A DNA stretch of 43,530 nt, taken from positions 1-43,530 of the forward strand of contig CAJTSE010000007.1 of the NCBI GenBank assembly GCA_910578815.1. The letters run 5' to 3'. Below are positions 15,306 through 23,560 of this stretch, one piece after another (within the stretch, counting starts at the first letter, position 1; each line of letters starts with the position of its first letter). The position numbers were made by a program, and so were the translations under genes. The notes under the pieces are model-generated. The model saw nothing but the letters and a program-made list of their open reading frames with translations, was not told the origin of the DNA and ran no database searches. Source of the stretch: an uncultured Acetatifactor sp. Its GTDB lineage: Bacteria > Bacillota > Clostridia > Lachnospirales > Lachnospiraceae.

Positions 15306-15333
15306 AACGGCTGTCCATAGAAGGACAGCCGTT
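15306..15333. terminator. Perfect 11-bp hairpin between pfkA and the methyltransferase
   Basis: AACGGCTGTCC (15306-15316) pairs exactly with GGACAGCCGTT (15323-15333) around ATAGAA. The T-rich tail (ATTTTTATT) follows on the plus strand, whereas the genes on both sides are on minus, where only TTTACAG follows. It may work as a weak terminator for pfkA or as a stabilising hairpin. Confidence 0.5.
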
Positions 15334-15365
15334 ATTTTTATTATTTGTAAACCTTGATTTAATTT

Positions 15366-16340
15366 TTAAACCGTCAACAAATGAGCAACCTCAAACTGAT
15401 AGTCGTCAATATGTTTTTCCATCTTCAGTGCCTCTTCAATGTCAAAATCCACAAACCTGCCGTCCTTATAGCCTACCACTCGATTTGTCTTTCCCTGGAT
15501 AATGATGTCCACGGCGTAGGCGCCCATAATGGAAGCATAATAGCGGTCCATAGCGGTAGGATTGCCGCCGCGCTGCATGTAGCCCAAAATGGTGGCTCTG
15601 GTCTCAATTCCCGTGGCCGCCTCGATTCTCCTGGCCATAGAGGTGGAGTGGCCAATGCCTTCCGCGTTGATTATCAGGTGATGGGTTTTCCCCTTCTTAC
15701 GGCTCTCGATAATATGATCTATGATCTCCTGCTCGTTAAAATCATATTTTTCCGGAAGCAATACATCCTCTGCGCCGTTTGCAATACCGCACCAGAGGGC
15801 AATATATCCGGCATTACGTCCCATAACTTCAATAATGCTGCATCGCTCATGGGAGGATGAGGTATCCTTCACCTTGTCAATGGCCTCCATCGCCGTATTC
15901 ACTGCCGTATCAAATCCGATGGTATAATCGGTACACGCAATATCCAGATCAATGGTGCCCGGAACGCCCACAGTGTTGATTCCCAGTCTGGACAGCGCCT
16001 GTGCGCCACGATAGGAGCCGTCTCCGCCAATAACCACAATGCCGTCAATCCCATGCTTGCGGCAGATCTCCGCTCCCTTTTTCTGATATTCCGCCTTCTT
16101 AAATTCAAGACACCTGGCAGTGCCTAAGATAGTACCGCCCCGCTGAATTATATCAGAAACATTGCGCGGCTGCATATCTATGATGTCCTCGTTCAGCAGA
16201 CCGTTGTAGCCCTTCTTGATGCCCTTTACCTTCAATCCTCTTGAAATTGCAGTACGCACCACTGAACGAATGGCCGCGTTCATGCCCGGAGCATCTCCAC
16301 CGCTTGTCAAAACCGCTACTGTCTTTATCTCATTTGCCAT
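15366..16340 (-). CDS. pfkA: ATP-dependent 6-phosphofructokinase
   Basis: Commits glucose to glycolysis by phosphorylating fructose 6-phosphate. The ATP site reads AVLTSGGDAPGMNAAIRSVV, with VVIGGDGSYRGAQALS and the fructose 6-phosphate/catalytic loop GTIDLDIACTDYTIGFDTAV. RCSIIEVMGRNAGYIAL and GYMQRGGNPTAMDRYYASIM are also present. GGDGS (Gly after Asp) indicates ATP rather than pyrophosphate use. Length (about 324) is normal. GGGAGG eight bases before ATG 16340 sets the start; the upstream in-frame Met at 16370 lies before that site. It follows dnaE by 52 bases. Confidence 0.96.
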   Translation of the reverse strand: MANEIKTVAVLTSGGDAPGMNAAIRSVVRTAISRGLKVKGIKKGYNGLLNEDIIDMQPRNVSDIIQRGGTILGTARCLEFKKAEYQKKGAEICRKHGIDGIVVIGGDGSYRGAQALSRLGINTVGVPGTIDLDIACTDYTIGFDTAVNTAMEAIDKVKDTSSSHERCSIIEVMGRNAGYIALWCGIANGAEDVLLPEKYDFNEQEIIDHIIESRKKGKTHHLIINAEGIGHSTSMARRIEAATGIETRATILGYMQRGGNPTAMDRYYASIMGAYAVDIIIQGKTNRVVGYKDGRFVDFDIEEALKMEKHIDDYQFEVAHLLTV

Positions 16341-16392
16341 TGCCAGAACCTCCCGTTCCTTTGCATCCATTCACTCCATACGTTTACTTATT

Positions 16393-19300
16393 TTACTGCT
16401 TTTCCGTAAACTTTTCAATAGGTTTCGTACGGATTTTCACATTCTCCCCGCCAAACAGGGCTCCCAGTTTCCGCTGCAGCCCGTCGTCCGCCTTCACTCG
16501 GCGGTTAGGCGGCAGAACCTTGAATCCTCTGGTATTTTTTAAAAAGATCACAACATCGTCGTTTCCGTCGGAATCCGCTATGGCCTGCAAAAGTTCCTGC
16601 TCTCTGGAAAAGTAACTTTCCGCGTCAGGAAACTGAATCCAGATACCCTCCGGCATCTTTCCCACTGCAATTCCTTGGGCAGTGTCCACTGTGCTTTGTA
16701 CTCCGTCTGCTCTGCCGCGAGCATTCTGCGCCTGGTCCGAGATATCTGCCATCTGCGCACGTATGCCGGTGCTTCCGCTAACCCCGTACTGCAGACTCTG
16801 ACCGCTGCCTGTCCCATACCGCGGATTCTGACCTCCGCCTGCCCCATACTGACCGACACTTCCCCGGCCGTAGCGCCCCTGGAAAATTGGACTTCCCTCT
16901 GCATGGGCCGCCTCTTCAAAGCCTACGATCTGTTCACAGATCACTTTTGCATCCTTATCCTCTTCCACTGAAACACGTCCCTTTACGAAGATTTTTGCGT
17001 CCTCGGCAAGCAACGGACCATATTTTTCATAATCCCTGGGAAATACCACAATCTCCACACTGCCCACCAGATCTTCCAGGGTGATAAAGGCCATTACCTG
17101 ATTGGTTCTGGTATATTTCACCGTCTTATCGGCAATCATTCCACCCACCACGGCTGTACTCTGGTCCTCAACCCGCACCTCGCCTGTCTCTTCATCCAAT
17201 GCAAAATCATTGGTGTTATTCGTGACATATTTCCGCCACAGCTCCTGGTATTCCTCCAGCGGATGCCCGCTGAGGTAAATCCCCAGCACCTCCTTTTCAA
17301 AGGCCAGGCGCATTTCTTTCGTATATTCCCCAACATCAGGCATTTTTATGTCAAACTCTTCCTTCTGGGATTCATCCGCAATGTCAAACAATGACATCTG
17401 ACCTGCCAGATTGCTTTTCTTGTCCTTAATAATATGATCCACAATCTGAACATACACGCTCATAAATTGTTTTCTGGTCCCTCCCAGACCATCCAGGGCT
17501 CCCGCCTTGATAAAGCTCTCAATGGCCCGGCGGTTTATATCCTTATCTCCCATGCGGGTAATAAAATCCTTCAGATTAGTAAAAGGCCCTCTTTCCCTCC
17601 GCTCTTTCACCATAGCTTCAATCACGGGCCGGCCCACGCTCTTGATGGCGGTAAGAGCGTAGCGCACCTTCCCTTCCGACACGGAAAAACCGCTCTGCCC
17701 CTGATTCACATCCGGCGGCAGCAGCTCAATCCCCATGCTGCGGCAGGTCATGATATACTCGGAAACCTTTTTCGGATTGTCGATCACGGAGGTCATCAGT
17801 GCCGCCATGAATTCCACCGGATAATATACCTTCAGCCATGCTGTCTGCAGGGCGACCACCGCATAGCAGGCCGCATGGGATTTATTGAAGGCATACTTGG
17901 CAAAATCCATCATGTCGTCATAAATTCCCCCGGCCACCTGCTCGCTGATTCCCTTGGAAACGCATCCCGGTACTCCCTCTTCTGCATTTCCATAAATAAA
18001 GTTCGCCCGCTCCTTCTCCATGACCGACTGCTTCTTCTTACTCATGGCCCGGCGCACAAGATCACTTCTGCCCATGGTGTACCCGCCCAGATCCCGGACA
18101 ATCTGCATCACCTGCTCCTGATAAACAATACAGCCGTAAGTAGGCTTTAAGATAGGCTCCAGCTGAGGGCAGGCGTAAACTACGTCCTCATGACTGTTCT
18201 TTCCCTTGATATATCTGGGGATAAAATCCATAGGACCCGGACGGTACAGGGAAATTCCGGCAATAATATCCTCCAGGCTTTTGGGCCGAAGCTCCTTCAT
18301 AAAGTTTTTCATGCCGGCGCTTTCCAGCTGGAAGACCCCTTCGGTCTTGCCCGTACCGATATAAGCCAGCACCTTCTGGTCATTATAGTCAATGCCGTCT
18401 ATGTCTATCCGCTTTCCCGTATCTTCCTCTATAAAGTTCACCGCGTCCCGGATCACCGTCAGATTCCGCAGTCCCAGAAAATCCATTTTCAGCAGTCCCA
18501 GTTCTTCCAGGGTGGTCATGGTAAACTGGGTTACAATGGAGCCGTCGCTGCCTCTTGACAGGGGTACAAATTCATCCGCCGCCTCCGGGCAGATGACTAC
18601 CCCTGCAGCGTGCATCCCCGTATGTCTGGGCAGGCCCTCCAGACGCTTACACATATCAATCAGACTTTTGACCTGCTGATCCTCCTGATACATGTTCCGC
18701 AGCTCCGGATTTTTCTCCAGCGCCAAATCCAGGGTAATATTCAGTTCAAAGGGCACCAGCTTGGCAATGGAATCCGCAAAGTTATAAGGCAAATCCATCA
18801 CTCTGGCCACATCCCGGATCACTCCCCTGGCCGCCAGCGTACCGAAGGTGACGATCTGTACCACCTTTTCCTTTCCGTATTTGCGGCTCACATAGTCGAT
18901 CACGTCCTGCCTTCCGTCCGGCCCGAAGTCCACATCTATATCCGGCATGGACACCCGCTCCGGATTTAAAAACCGCTCAAACAGCAGATCATAGCGAATC
19001 GGATCAATATCCGTGATTTTCAGGCAGTAAGAAACAATGCTTCCCGCTGCGGAGCCCCGCCCCGGTCCTACGGGAATCCCGTTTTGCTTGGCATAATTGA
19101 TAAAGTCCCATACAATCAGGAAATAATCCACATAGCCCATGGTGCGGATCACGCCCAGCTCATAATCCAGACGTTCTCTGAGGGTTTGCGCTCCAGCACC
19201 CGCAGGCCCTTCCTCTAACACCTGCGCAGACACCTTTTCGGCAGACTCTTCGCCCACATTCATTTCTCCTGCTTTCTGTTCCTCAAAATCCTGTGCAGCC

Positions 19301-20268
19301 CCTTGATCTGCCCGGCCGTCAGACAAGACCTGCTGCCCATACCGCTCTCTTAGTCCATCTTCACACAGCTTGTTCAGATAAGACCAGGAATCATAGCCCT
19401 CCGGCACCTCGTAATGGGGCAGCTTCGTCTCTCCAAACTTTATTTCCACATTACATCGGTCCGCAATCCACTGGGTATTTTCCACCGCCTCCCAGGCGTA
19501 GGGAAAAAGCCCCTTCATCTCTTCCTCGCTTTTTACATAATACTGCCCCCCCTCATACCGCATTCTGTCCTCGTCCGCCAGCTTCTTTCCGGTCTGCAGG
19601 CACAGCAGTATATCATGGGGCTCTGCGTCCGCCGCATAGGTATAATGTACATCATTGGTAACTACCAGCGGAATCTCCAGCTCCCGGCTCATTTTCAGCA
19701 GTTCCGTATTAACCAGCTTCTGCTCCGGTAGCCCGTGGTCCTGAAGTTCCAGAAAATAATTTCCCTTGCCGAAGCAGGCCTCATATTTCCGGGCCGCCTT
19801 CCTGGCCTCATCCGGCAGACCCTTAGTAATATTGCGCTGCACCTCTCCTGCCAGGCAGGCGGACAGTGCGATAATACCCTCATGATACTGATTCAAAACC
19901 TCCATGTCTACTCGCGGCTTATAATAGTACCCTTCCGTAAATCCCCTGCTGACTATCTTGACCAGATTATCATAGCCCTTATTGTTCTCCGCCAGCAGCA
20001 CCAGATGATAATAGCGATCCTCGCCTCCCGTCAGCTCCTTGTCAAACCGGGAGTTGGGAGCCACATAGACCTCACAGCCCAAAATCGGCTTAATCCCCGC
20101 CTCTCTGGCCGCACGGTAAAAGTCGATCACACCGTACATGACGCCATGATCCGTGATAGCCGCGCTGTCCATCCCTAGTTCCTTCACCCGTACCACATAT
20201 TCTTTGATTTTATTGGAACCGTCCAGAAGAGAATACTCCGTATGAACGTGAAGATGTGCAAATGCCAT
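16393..20268 (-). CDS. dnaE: DNA polymerase III alpha subunit DnaE, with two unusual insertions
   Basis: Replicative-type C-family polymerase, 1291 residues. The order is a PHP domain from the N-terminus (HLHVHTEYSLLDG, about 6-18), palm/catalytic centre PDIDVDF (about 442-448), VYQEQVMQIVRDLGGYTMGR, an HhH region, a beta-clamp motif QMSLFD at about 957 and an OB fold (VVGGMIADKTVKYTRTNQVM). Met 20268 is chosen because AGGAG is seven bases upstream; Met 20274 is only one base away. Two stretches do not look like DnaE. About 312-360 (hydrophilic, GEESAEKVSAQVLEEGPAGA) lies between PHP and palm. About 1122-1205 (GRYGRGSVGQYGAGGGQNPR, then YGTGSGQSLQYGVSGSTG) lies after the OB fold. It probably forms an operon with pfkA downstream. 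Confidence 0.95.
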   Translation of the reverse strand: MAFAHLHVHTEYSLLDGSNKIKEYVVRVKELGMDSAAITDHGVMYGVIDFYRAAREAGIKPILGCEVYVAPNSRFDKELTGGEDRYYHLVLLAENNKGYDNLVKIVSRGFTEGYYYKPRVDMEVLNQYHEGIIALSACLAGEVQRNITKGLPDEARKAARKYEACFGKGNYFLELQDHGLPEQKLVNTELLKMSRELEIPLVVTNDVHYTYAADAEPHDILLCLQTGKKLADEDRMRYEGGQYYVKSEEEMKGLFPYAWEAVENTQWIADRCNVEIKFGETKLPHYEVPEGYDSWSYLNKLCEDGLRERYGQQVLSDGRADQGAAQDFEEQKAGEMNVGEESAEKVSAQVLEEGPAGAGAQTLRERLDYELGVIRTMGYVDYFLIVWDFINYAKQNGIPVGPGRGSAAGSIVSYCLKITDIDPIRYDLLFERFLNPERVSMPDIDVDFGPDGRQDVIDYVSRKYGKEKVVQIVTFGTLAARGVIRDVARVMDLPYNFADSIAKLVPFELNITLDLALEKNPELRNMYQEDQQVKSLIDMCKRLEGLPRHTGMHAAGVVICPEAADEFVPLSRGSDGSIVTQFTMTTLEELGLLKMDFLGLRNLTVIRDAVNFIEEDTGKRIDIDGIDYNDQKVLAYIGTGKTEGVFQLESAGMKNFMKELRPKSLEDIIAGISLYRPGPMDFIPRYIKGKNSHEDVVYACPQLEPILKPTYGCIVYQEQVMQIVRDLGGYTMGRSDLVRRAMSKKKQSVMEKERANFIYGNAEEGVPGCVSKGISEQVAGGIYDDMMDFAKYAFNKSHAACYAVVALQTAWLKVYYPVEFMAALMTSVIDNPKKVSEYIMTCRSMGIELLPPDVNQGQSGFSVSEGKVRYALTAIKSVGRPVIEAMVKERRERGPFTNLKDFITRMGDKDINRRAIESFIKAGALDGLGGTRKQFMSVYVQIVDHIIKDKKSNLAGQMSLFDIADESQKEEFDIKMPDVGEYTKEMRLAFEKEVLGIYLSGHPLEEYQELWRKYVTNNTNDFALDEETGEVRVEDQSTAVVGGMIADKTVKYTRTNQVMAFITLEDLVGSVEIVVFPRDYEKYGPLLAEDAKIFVKGRVSVEEDKDAKVICEQIVGFEEAAHAEGSPIFQGRYGRGSVGQYGAGGGQNPRYGTGSGQSLQYGVSGSTGIRAQMADISDQAQNARGRADGVQSTVDTAQGIAVGKMPEGIWIQFPDAESYFSREQELLQAIADSDGNDDVVIFLKNTRGFKVLPPNRRVKADDGLQRKLGALFGGENVKIRTKPIEKFTEKQ

Positions 20269-20395
20269 GGCCATGCTCCTTTTTATCAGTCGGTATACAG
20301 CACTTTACATTGTATTGACAACGTATTAACAACATATTTAATATACTGAATTTCAGGACTTTTTTCAAGAGCGAATACTCATAAGGACAAAAGGA

Positions 20396-20426
20396 AGCGG
20401 CTCACCGAAAAGACCGTGCAGCCGCT
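20396..20426 (-). terminator. Terminator after metK
   Basis: AGCGGCT (20396-20402) pairs with AGCCGCT (20420-20426), extended by a CAC/GTG pair across a one-base bulge. On the minus strand the stem is followed by TCCTTTTGTCC. It lies 30 bases past the metK stop and upstream of dnaE. Confidence 0.65.
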
Positions 20427-20455
20427 CTCTTGTCTATATCATTTAATTTCTGCCC

Positions 20456-21655
20456 TTACAGATATTTCTTCAGGCACTCCGCCTTGTCAAGTGCCTCCCA
20501 GGGGAGGGAAAGATCATCCCGCCCAAAGTGGCCATAAGCAGCAGTCTGCTTGTAGATGGGTCTGCGCAGATCCAGCATCTTAATGATCCCTGCCGGGCGA
20601 AGGTCAAAGTTTTCCCGAATAATCTCCACGATTTTCTCATTGGACAGCCTGCCGGTGCCAAAGGTATCTACTGCCACAGAGGTAGGCTGCGCCACGCCAA
20701 TGGCATAGGAAAGCTGAATCTCACACTTGTCCGCAAGCCCTGCCGCTACGATATTCTTTGCCACATAGCGGGCAGCGTAAGCCGCGCTTCTGTCCACCTT
20801 GGTGCAGTCCTTCCCGGAGAATGCTCCACCGCCGTGACGGGCATATCCGCCGTATGTATCCACAATAATCTTTCTTCCCGTAAGCCCCGCGTCTCCGTGA
20901 GGTCCGCCGATCACAAAGCGGCCCGTAGGATTGATAAAGAACTTGGTATTCCCGTCGATCAGCTCCTTCGGAAGCACCGGATCAAATACATATTTCTTAA
21001 TATCCTCATGAATCTGCTCCTGCGTAACGTCAGGATCATGCTGGGTGGAAAGTACCACAGCCTCCAGACGGACGGGCTTCCCGGCCTCGTCATACTCGAC
21101 GGATACCTGGCTCTTGCCGTCAGGACGAAGATATTTTAAAGTACCGTCCTTGCGGACCTTTGTCAGCTGCCTTGTCAGCTTATGAGCCAGGAAAATGGGA
21201 TAAGGCATAAATTCAGGGGTCTCGTTGGTGGCATAGCCAAACATCATACCCTGATCTCCGGCACCGATCGCTTCCAGCTGCTCATCATTCATTCCTGCCT
21301 CGGCGGACACCTTTTTCGCCTCCAGAGCCTTGTCCACGCCCATGGCAATATCCGCGGACTGTTCGTCAATGGCCACCAGTACGGCACAGGTATTGCCGTC
21401 AAAGCCGTATTCCGACTTGTCGTAACCGATTTCCTTCACCGTTTCTCTGACGATCTTCTGAATATCCACATAGGCGCTGGTGGTAATCTCTCCGGTCACC
21501 AGCACAAAACCGGTACAACTGGCCGTTTCACAGGCCACCCGGCTCATGGGATCCTTTTCCATCAGGGCGTCCAGTATGGCGTCGGACACGGCGTCACACA
21601 TTTTATCGGGATGTCCCTCGGTTACGGACTCTGAAGTAAACAAGTGCTTTTCCAT
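20456..21655 (-). CDS. metK: S-adenosylmethionine synthetase
   Basis: Makes S-adenosylmethionine from methionine and ATP. Motifs are LFTSESVTEGHPDKMCDAVS, GAGDQGMMFGYATNETPEFM (ATP-binding hexapeptide region), the P-loop-like GGGAFSGKDCTKVDRSAAYA and FVIGGPHGDAGLTGRK. Length (399) is normal. AAGGAGG nine bases before ATG 21655 sets the start. Its leader holds a SAM-I riboswitch with a strong terminator, so expression should fall when SAM is plentiful. Confidence 0.97.
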   Translation of the reverse strand: MEKHLFTSESVTEGHPDKMCDAVSDAILDALMEKDPMSRVACETASCTGFVLVTGEITTSAYVDIQKIVRETVKEIGYDKSEYGFDGNTCAVLVAIDEQSADIAMGVDKALEAKKVSAEAGMNDEQLEAIGAGDQGMMFGYATNETPEFMPYPIFLAHKLTRQLTKVRKDGTLKYLRPDGKSQVSVEYDEAGKPVRLEAVVLSTQHDPDVTQEQIHEDIKKYVFDPVLPKELIDGNTKFFINPTGRFVIGGPHGDAGLTGRKIIVDTYGGYARHGGGAFSGKDCTKVDRSAAYAARYVAKNIVAAGLADKCEIQLSYAIGVAQPTSVAVDTFGTGRLSNEKIVEIIRENFDLRPAGIIKMLDLRRPIYKQTAAYGHFGRDDLSLPWEALDKAECLKKYL

Positions 21656-21723
21656 TTTGTTTTTCCTCCTTATCACAAAAACAGTTGTTTCCGCACAATC
21701 TTCTCCGCCTGCCGGATTTGTCG

Positions 21724-21752
21724 AAAAAAAGTCCGCTTACGATAAGCGGACT
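21724..21752 (-). terminator. Riboswitch-controlled terminator upstream of metK
   Basis: TAAGCGGACT (21743-21752) and AGTCCGCTTA (21730-21739) form a perfect 10-bp stem with a 3-base loop, followed on the minus strand by a run of seven T. It lies after the SAM aptamer and before the metK ribosome binding site. Its 5' arm TCCGCTTA can instead pair with TAAGAGGA in the 3' strand of aptamer helix P1 with one mismatch, giving the antiterminator. Confidence 0.93.
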
Positions 21753-21774
21753 GATCTTTCACCAATATCAAATC

Positions 21775-21876
21775 CTCTTATTGTTCGACTTTACTCGCTC
21801 AGGCTGGCACCTTCCGCACATACGGGGTTGCCGTGGCTTCACTGATCCTCTGTATCTCCACCACTCTGAATAAGAG
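21775..21876 (-). ncRNA. SAM-I (S-box) riboswitch controlling metK
   Basis: On the minus strand the aptamer opens CTCTTATTCAGAGTGGTGGA and closes AATAAGAG, whose last eight bases pair with the first eight to form P1. Between them are the conserved core blocks GAAGCCACGGCAACC and GGAAGGTGCCA, which match the S-box consensus (…GAnnCC…GGCAACC…GGTGC.A…). The terminator 22 bases downstream and the antiterminator pairing explain control by premature termination when S-adenosylmethionine is bound. Location in front of metK fits the known regulon of this class. Confidence 0.96.
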
Positions 21877-21902
21877 AAAATATGCTGTTTTCTTATGTCT
21901 AT

Positions 21903-21931
21903 AACATACTATAAACAACGCTTCCTGTCAA
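21903..21931 (-). promoter_or_regulatory. Sigma-A promoter of the metK riboswitch transcript
   Basis: TTGACA (21931-21926) and TATGTT (21908-21903) with a 17-base spacer on the minus strand. The aptamer begins 26 bases after the -10 box. Confidence 0.85.
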
Positions 21932-21960
21932 GCGGTAAACCTGCATTAACGCTATCAAGA

Positions 21961-22135
21961 GTAACAGGTGACAGACGACTGTTGTTCTCAATGAGGACTG
22001 TGCAAAGAGTGCTTCGCACTCTTAAGCGCACTGTGCTTGCTTAGGTACCGTTACGTCGAACCCCAAGCGAAAGCGGGTCTGCATGAGAATGACAGCCGGC
22101 TGGCACCGTCAATTTGCCGGCGGCTGAACTGTTAC
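21961..22135. repeat. GTAACAG repeat, long copy (C)
   Basis: A 175-bp noncoding unit begins GTAACAGGTGACAGACGACT and ends GGCTGAACTGTTAC. The left arm (AGGTGACAGACGACTG, then TTCTCAAT) is an imperfect inverted repeat of the right arm (ATGAGAATGACAGCCGGCTG, then GCACC). AAGAGTGC/GCACTCTT forms an inner hairpin. Blocks TTGTTCTCAAT (21982-21992), ACCGTTACGT (22047-22056) and CAAGCGAAAGCG (22064-22075) are shared in order with copy D at 28038. It starts four bases after the murA stop and fills the space up to the metK promoter. Confidence 0.75.
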
Positions 22136-22139
22136 AAAA

Positions 22140-23432
22140 TTATCCTACCCGCATCTCGAACTTCTGGAAATCCCGTTCCCGCTCCACCAGCTCGATTTGG
22201 GCTCCCAAAGCCTTAAGCTTTAAATGAAAATCCTCGTAGCCTCTCTGAATATACCTGATGTCGTCCACAATGGTAACTCCTTCCGCAGCCAGCGCCGCCG
22301 TTACCAGAGCGGCTCCCGCCCGCAGATCCGGCGCCGAAATACTGGCCCCCGTATACCTGGCAACGCCGTCGATGATCGCGGTATTTCCCTCCACCTTAAT
22401 ATTTGCCCCCATCCGGGTTAATTCGTCAACATACTTAAACCGATTTTCAAAAATACTTTCGGTGACGATGCTGGTTCCCTTGGACAGGGCCAAAGCCACC
22501 GTAATCTGGGGCTGCATGTCCGTGGGAAATCCGGGGTAGGGCAGAGTCTTCACCTGCGTATGCCGCAGGGGCTTGGATGCCACCACTCTGATACAATCCT
22601 CAATTTCCTCCACCTCACAGCCAATCTCCAGCAGCTTTGCCGTAATGGATTCCAGATGCTTGGGGATGATATTTTTCACCGTCACGTCTCCCTTGGTAAC
22701 GGCAGCAGCAAACATAAAGGTGCCTGCTTCGATCTGGTCCGGAATGACCACATACTCCGACCCGTGAAGCCCTGACACCCCCTTGATTCGGATCACGTCC
22801 GTGCCCGCACCCTTGATATTCGCCCCCATGCTGCTTAAAAAATTAGCCAGATCCACCACATGCGGCTCCCTGGCCGCATTTTCGATGATGGTCATACCTT
22901 CCGCCATGGTAGCGGCCATCATCACATTGATGGTTGCACCCACGCTGGAAACGTCCATATAAATATGGCTGCCCTTCAGCTTGTCCGCCTTCGCCTTAAT
23001 CAGACCGTGCTCAATAGTCACCGTGGCCCCCAGGGCGCGAAAGCCCTTAATATGCTGGTCAATGGCCCTGGAGCCTATATCGCAGCCTCCGGGCAGTACT
23101 ACCTCTGCATGCTTATATTTCCCAAGCAGCGCACCCACCAGATAATAAGATGCCCTGATCTTTTTCAGTCCTTCTTCTTCAATCACCAGGCTGTTGATAT
23201 TTCCGGCATTTAACCGCACCTTATGCCTGTCCATGCGTTTTACCACAACGCCGATATTTTCCATAGCATCCAAAAGCACATTTACATCCCGCACATCGGG
23301 CATATTTTCAATAGAAACGGTTTCGCCCGTCATAATGGAGGCAGCAAGAATAGGAAGCGCCGCATTTTTGGCTCCTCCTATTTCCACGTCTCCAACTAAC
23401 GGATTCCCGCCTTTGATCGCGTATTGTTCCAT
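22140..23432 (-). CDS. murA: UDP-N-acetylglucosamine 1-carboxyvinyltransferase
   Basis: First committed step of peptidoglycan synthesis: adds enolpyruvate from PEP to UDP-GlcNAc. The protein has the two-lobed EPSP-synthase-like fold, with GGAKNAALPILAASI at the N-terminus and the active-site loop VVLPGGCDIGSRAID, whose Cys (about 117) is the PEP/fosfomycin target. PYPGFPTDMQPQ and the C-terminal ISAPDLRAGAALVTAALAAE are also present. A Cys rather than Asp at the active site predicts fosfomycin sensitivity of the enzyme. Length (430) is normal. GAGG lies nine bases before the ATG. It stands alone; repeat copy C lies immediately downstream. Confidence 0.96.
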   Translation of the reverse strand: MEQYAIKGGNPLVGDVEIGGAKNAALPILAASIMTGETVSIENMPDVRDVNVLLDAMENIGVVVKRMDRHKVRLNAGNINSLVIEEEGLKKIRASYYLVGALLGKYKHAEVVLPGGCDIGSRAIDQHIKGFRALGATVTIEHGLIKAKADKLKGSHIYMDVSSVGATINVMMAATMAEGMTIIENAAREPHVVDLANFLSSMGANIKGAGTDVIRIKGVSGLHGSEYVVIPDQIEAGTFMFAAAVTKGDVTVKNIIPKHLESITAKLLEIGCEVEEIEDCIRVVASKPLRHTQVKTLPYPGFPTDMQPQITVALALSKGTSIVTESIFENRFKYVDELTRMGANIKVEGNTAIIDGVARYTGASISAPDLRAGAALVTAALAAEGVTIVDDIRYIQRGYEDFHLKLKALGAQIELVERERDFQKFEMRVG

Positions 23433-23560
23433 TTATCTATACCTCTATCCAAGGAGCAGCACCCCTATAGTTAAAATCATGCTTAATAAATAATTAAAAT
23501 TATCTTAAAATATATCTTACCACAATTTACCTCGTTTGTAAACGGAACGGGTGTTCCTGC

